Assembly: GCA_022827045.1 (NCBI GenBank)
Contig: JAJDTQ010000013.1
Location: 1-13,868 of the forward strand
Direction of reading: 5' to 3'
Source: Candidatus Binatia bacterium
GTDB lineage: Bacteria > Desulfobacterota_B > Binatia > UBA9968 > JAJDTQ01
DNA: 13,868 nt
The notes under the pieces are model-generated. The model did not search any database and was not told where the DNA came from. It was given only the letters and a program-made list of their open reading frames with translations. Made by a program: the position numbers and the translations under genes. Positions 13,599 through 13,868 of this stretch are shown here, piece by piece (the first letter of the stretch is position 1; every line of letters starts with the position of its first letter).

Positions 13599-13868
13599 TC
13601 ATCCTGTCCGCCAAACCGTCACGCCACCCCGGGCGTCGAGTGCGGCCAGCGCGCGCCCGTCCGGCCGCCAGTAAAGTCCCGCCCCTATGTCCGCCAAGAC
13701 AGCGGTCCCGACAGGACGGCCTTTTCCATCCCTCTGAAGCGACCACACCACTACGGCGCCATCCCGTCCTGCCGAGGCCAGGCGCATCCCGCTGCGGGCG
13801 AAGGCGAGCGTTGTGACAGGTTGATCATGACGTTCCAGAACGCCGGGGCGCGTGCCTTCGGGACCACG
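13599..13868 (-). CDS. WD40-repeat protein, C-terminal fragment
   Basis: This frame stays open to the right edge of the window, giving the last 89 residues of a protein that starts beyond it. Reading inward from the edge, HDQPVTTLAFARSGMRLASAGRDGAVVVW is a clear WD40 blade: His, then V-x-x-L-A-F, G-x-x-L-A-S-A-G-x-D-G and V-V-V-W. It is followed by a weaker one, IGAGLYWRPDGRALAALDARGGVTVWRTG, then TGA. Such repeats form a beta-propeller used for protein contacts; the partner and role cannot be read from this fragment. An internal ATG at 13787 should not be taken as the start, since the first visible blade begins before it. The gene is convergent with tsaB and belongs to a different transcription unit. 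Confidence 0.8.
   Translation of the reverse strand, partial: RGPEGTRPGVLERHDQPVTTLAFARSGMRLASAGRDGAVVVWSLQRDGKGRPVGTAVLADIGAGLYWRPDGRALAALDARGGVTVWRTG

Overview
This is a GC-rich stretch of core chromosome from a Gram-negative (diderm) bacterium. It holds 14 complete protein genes, all on the + strand, and the C-terminal end of a fifteenth on the - strand at the right edge. Tol-Pal genes, two probable lipoproteins and a site-2 protease show an outer membrane. The short EF-Ts, the single-PDZ RseP, and the order rpsB-tsf-pyrH-frr-uppS-cdsA-dxr-rseP-tsaB point away from the enterobacterial arrangement. They suggest a deltaproteobacterium-like or related uncultured lineage (Desulfobacterota, Tectomicrobia or Binatota type). 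That placement is inference; no rRNA is present to fix it.

Layout. 1-151: no recognised gene, only short open tails of two frames. 152-3218: tolB, pal and cpoB, the periplasmic half of the Tol-Pal envelope machine. 3308-4279: ribF, the FMN/FAD synthesis enzyme. 4427-5788: rho, preceded by a good sigma-70-like promoter inside the end of ribF and a C-rich, G-poor leader. 5789-6004: the longest gap between genes (216 bp), with a strong hairpin after rho, a possible promoter, and a 12-codon upstream ORF whose stop overlaps the rpsB start. 6005-7648: rpsB, with a long Ala/Pro/Glu tail, and tsf. 7660-9054: pyrH and frr, separated by a REP-like palindromic repeat. 9080-13571: uppS, cdsA, dxr, rseP and tsaB; the last four follow their upstream neighbour with a 1-nt gap or an overlap. 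13599-13868: the end of a WD40-repeat gene, convergent with tsaB.

How the genes work together. The first block builds the Tol-Pal link between envelope layers and coordinates it with cell division. The second block couples translation (S2, EF-Ts, ribosome recycling factor, tRNA t6A synthesis) to UMP phosphorylation, isoprenoid precursor and undecaprenyl lipid carrier synthesis (Dxr, UppS), phospholipid precursor synthesis (CdsA) and envelope-stress proteolysis (RseP). This is a growth-linked supercluster.

I found no mobile element, defence system, CRISPR array, tRNA or rRNA, and no clearly new system. The observations worth following are small: the upstream ORF coupled to rpsB, the S2 tail, the rho leader, the REP-like element, and an in-frame micro-duplication in cpoB.
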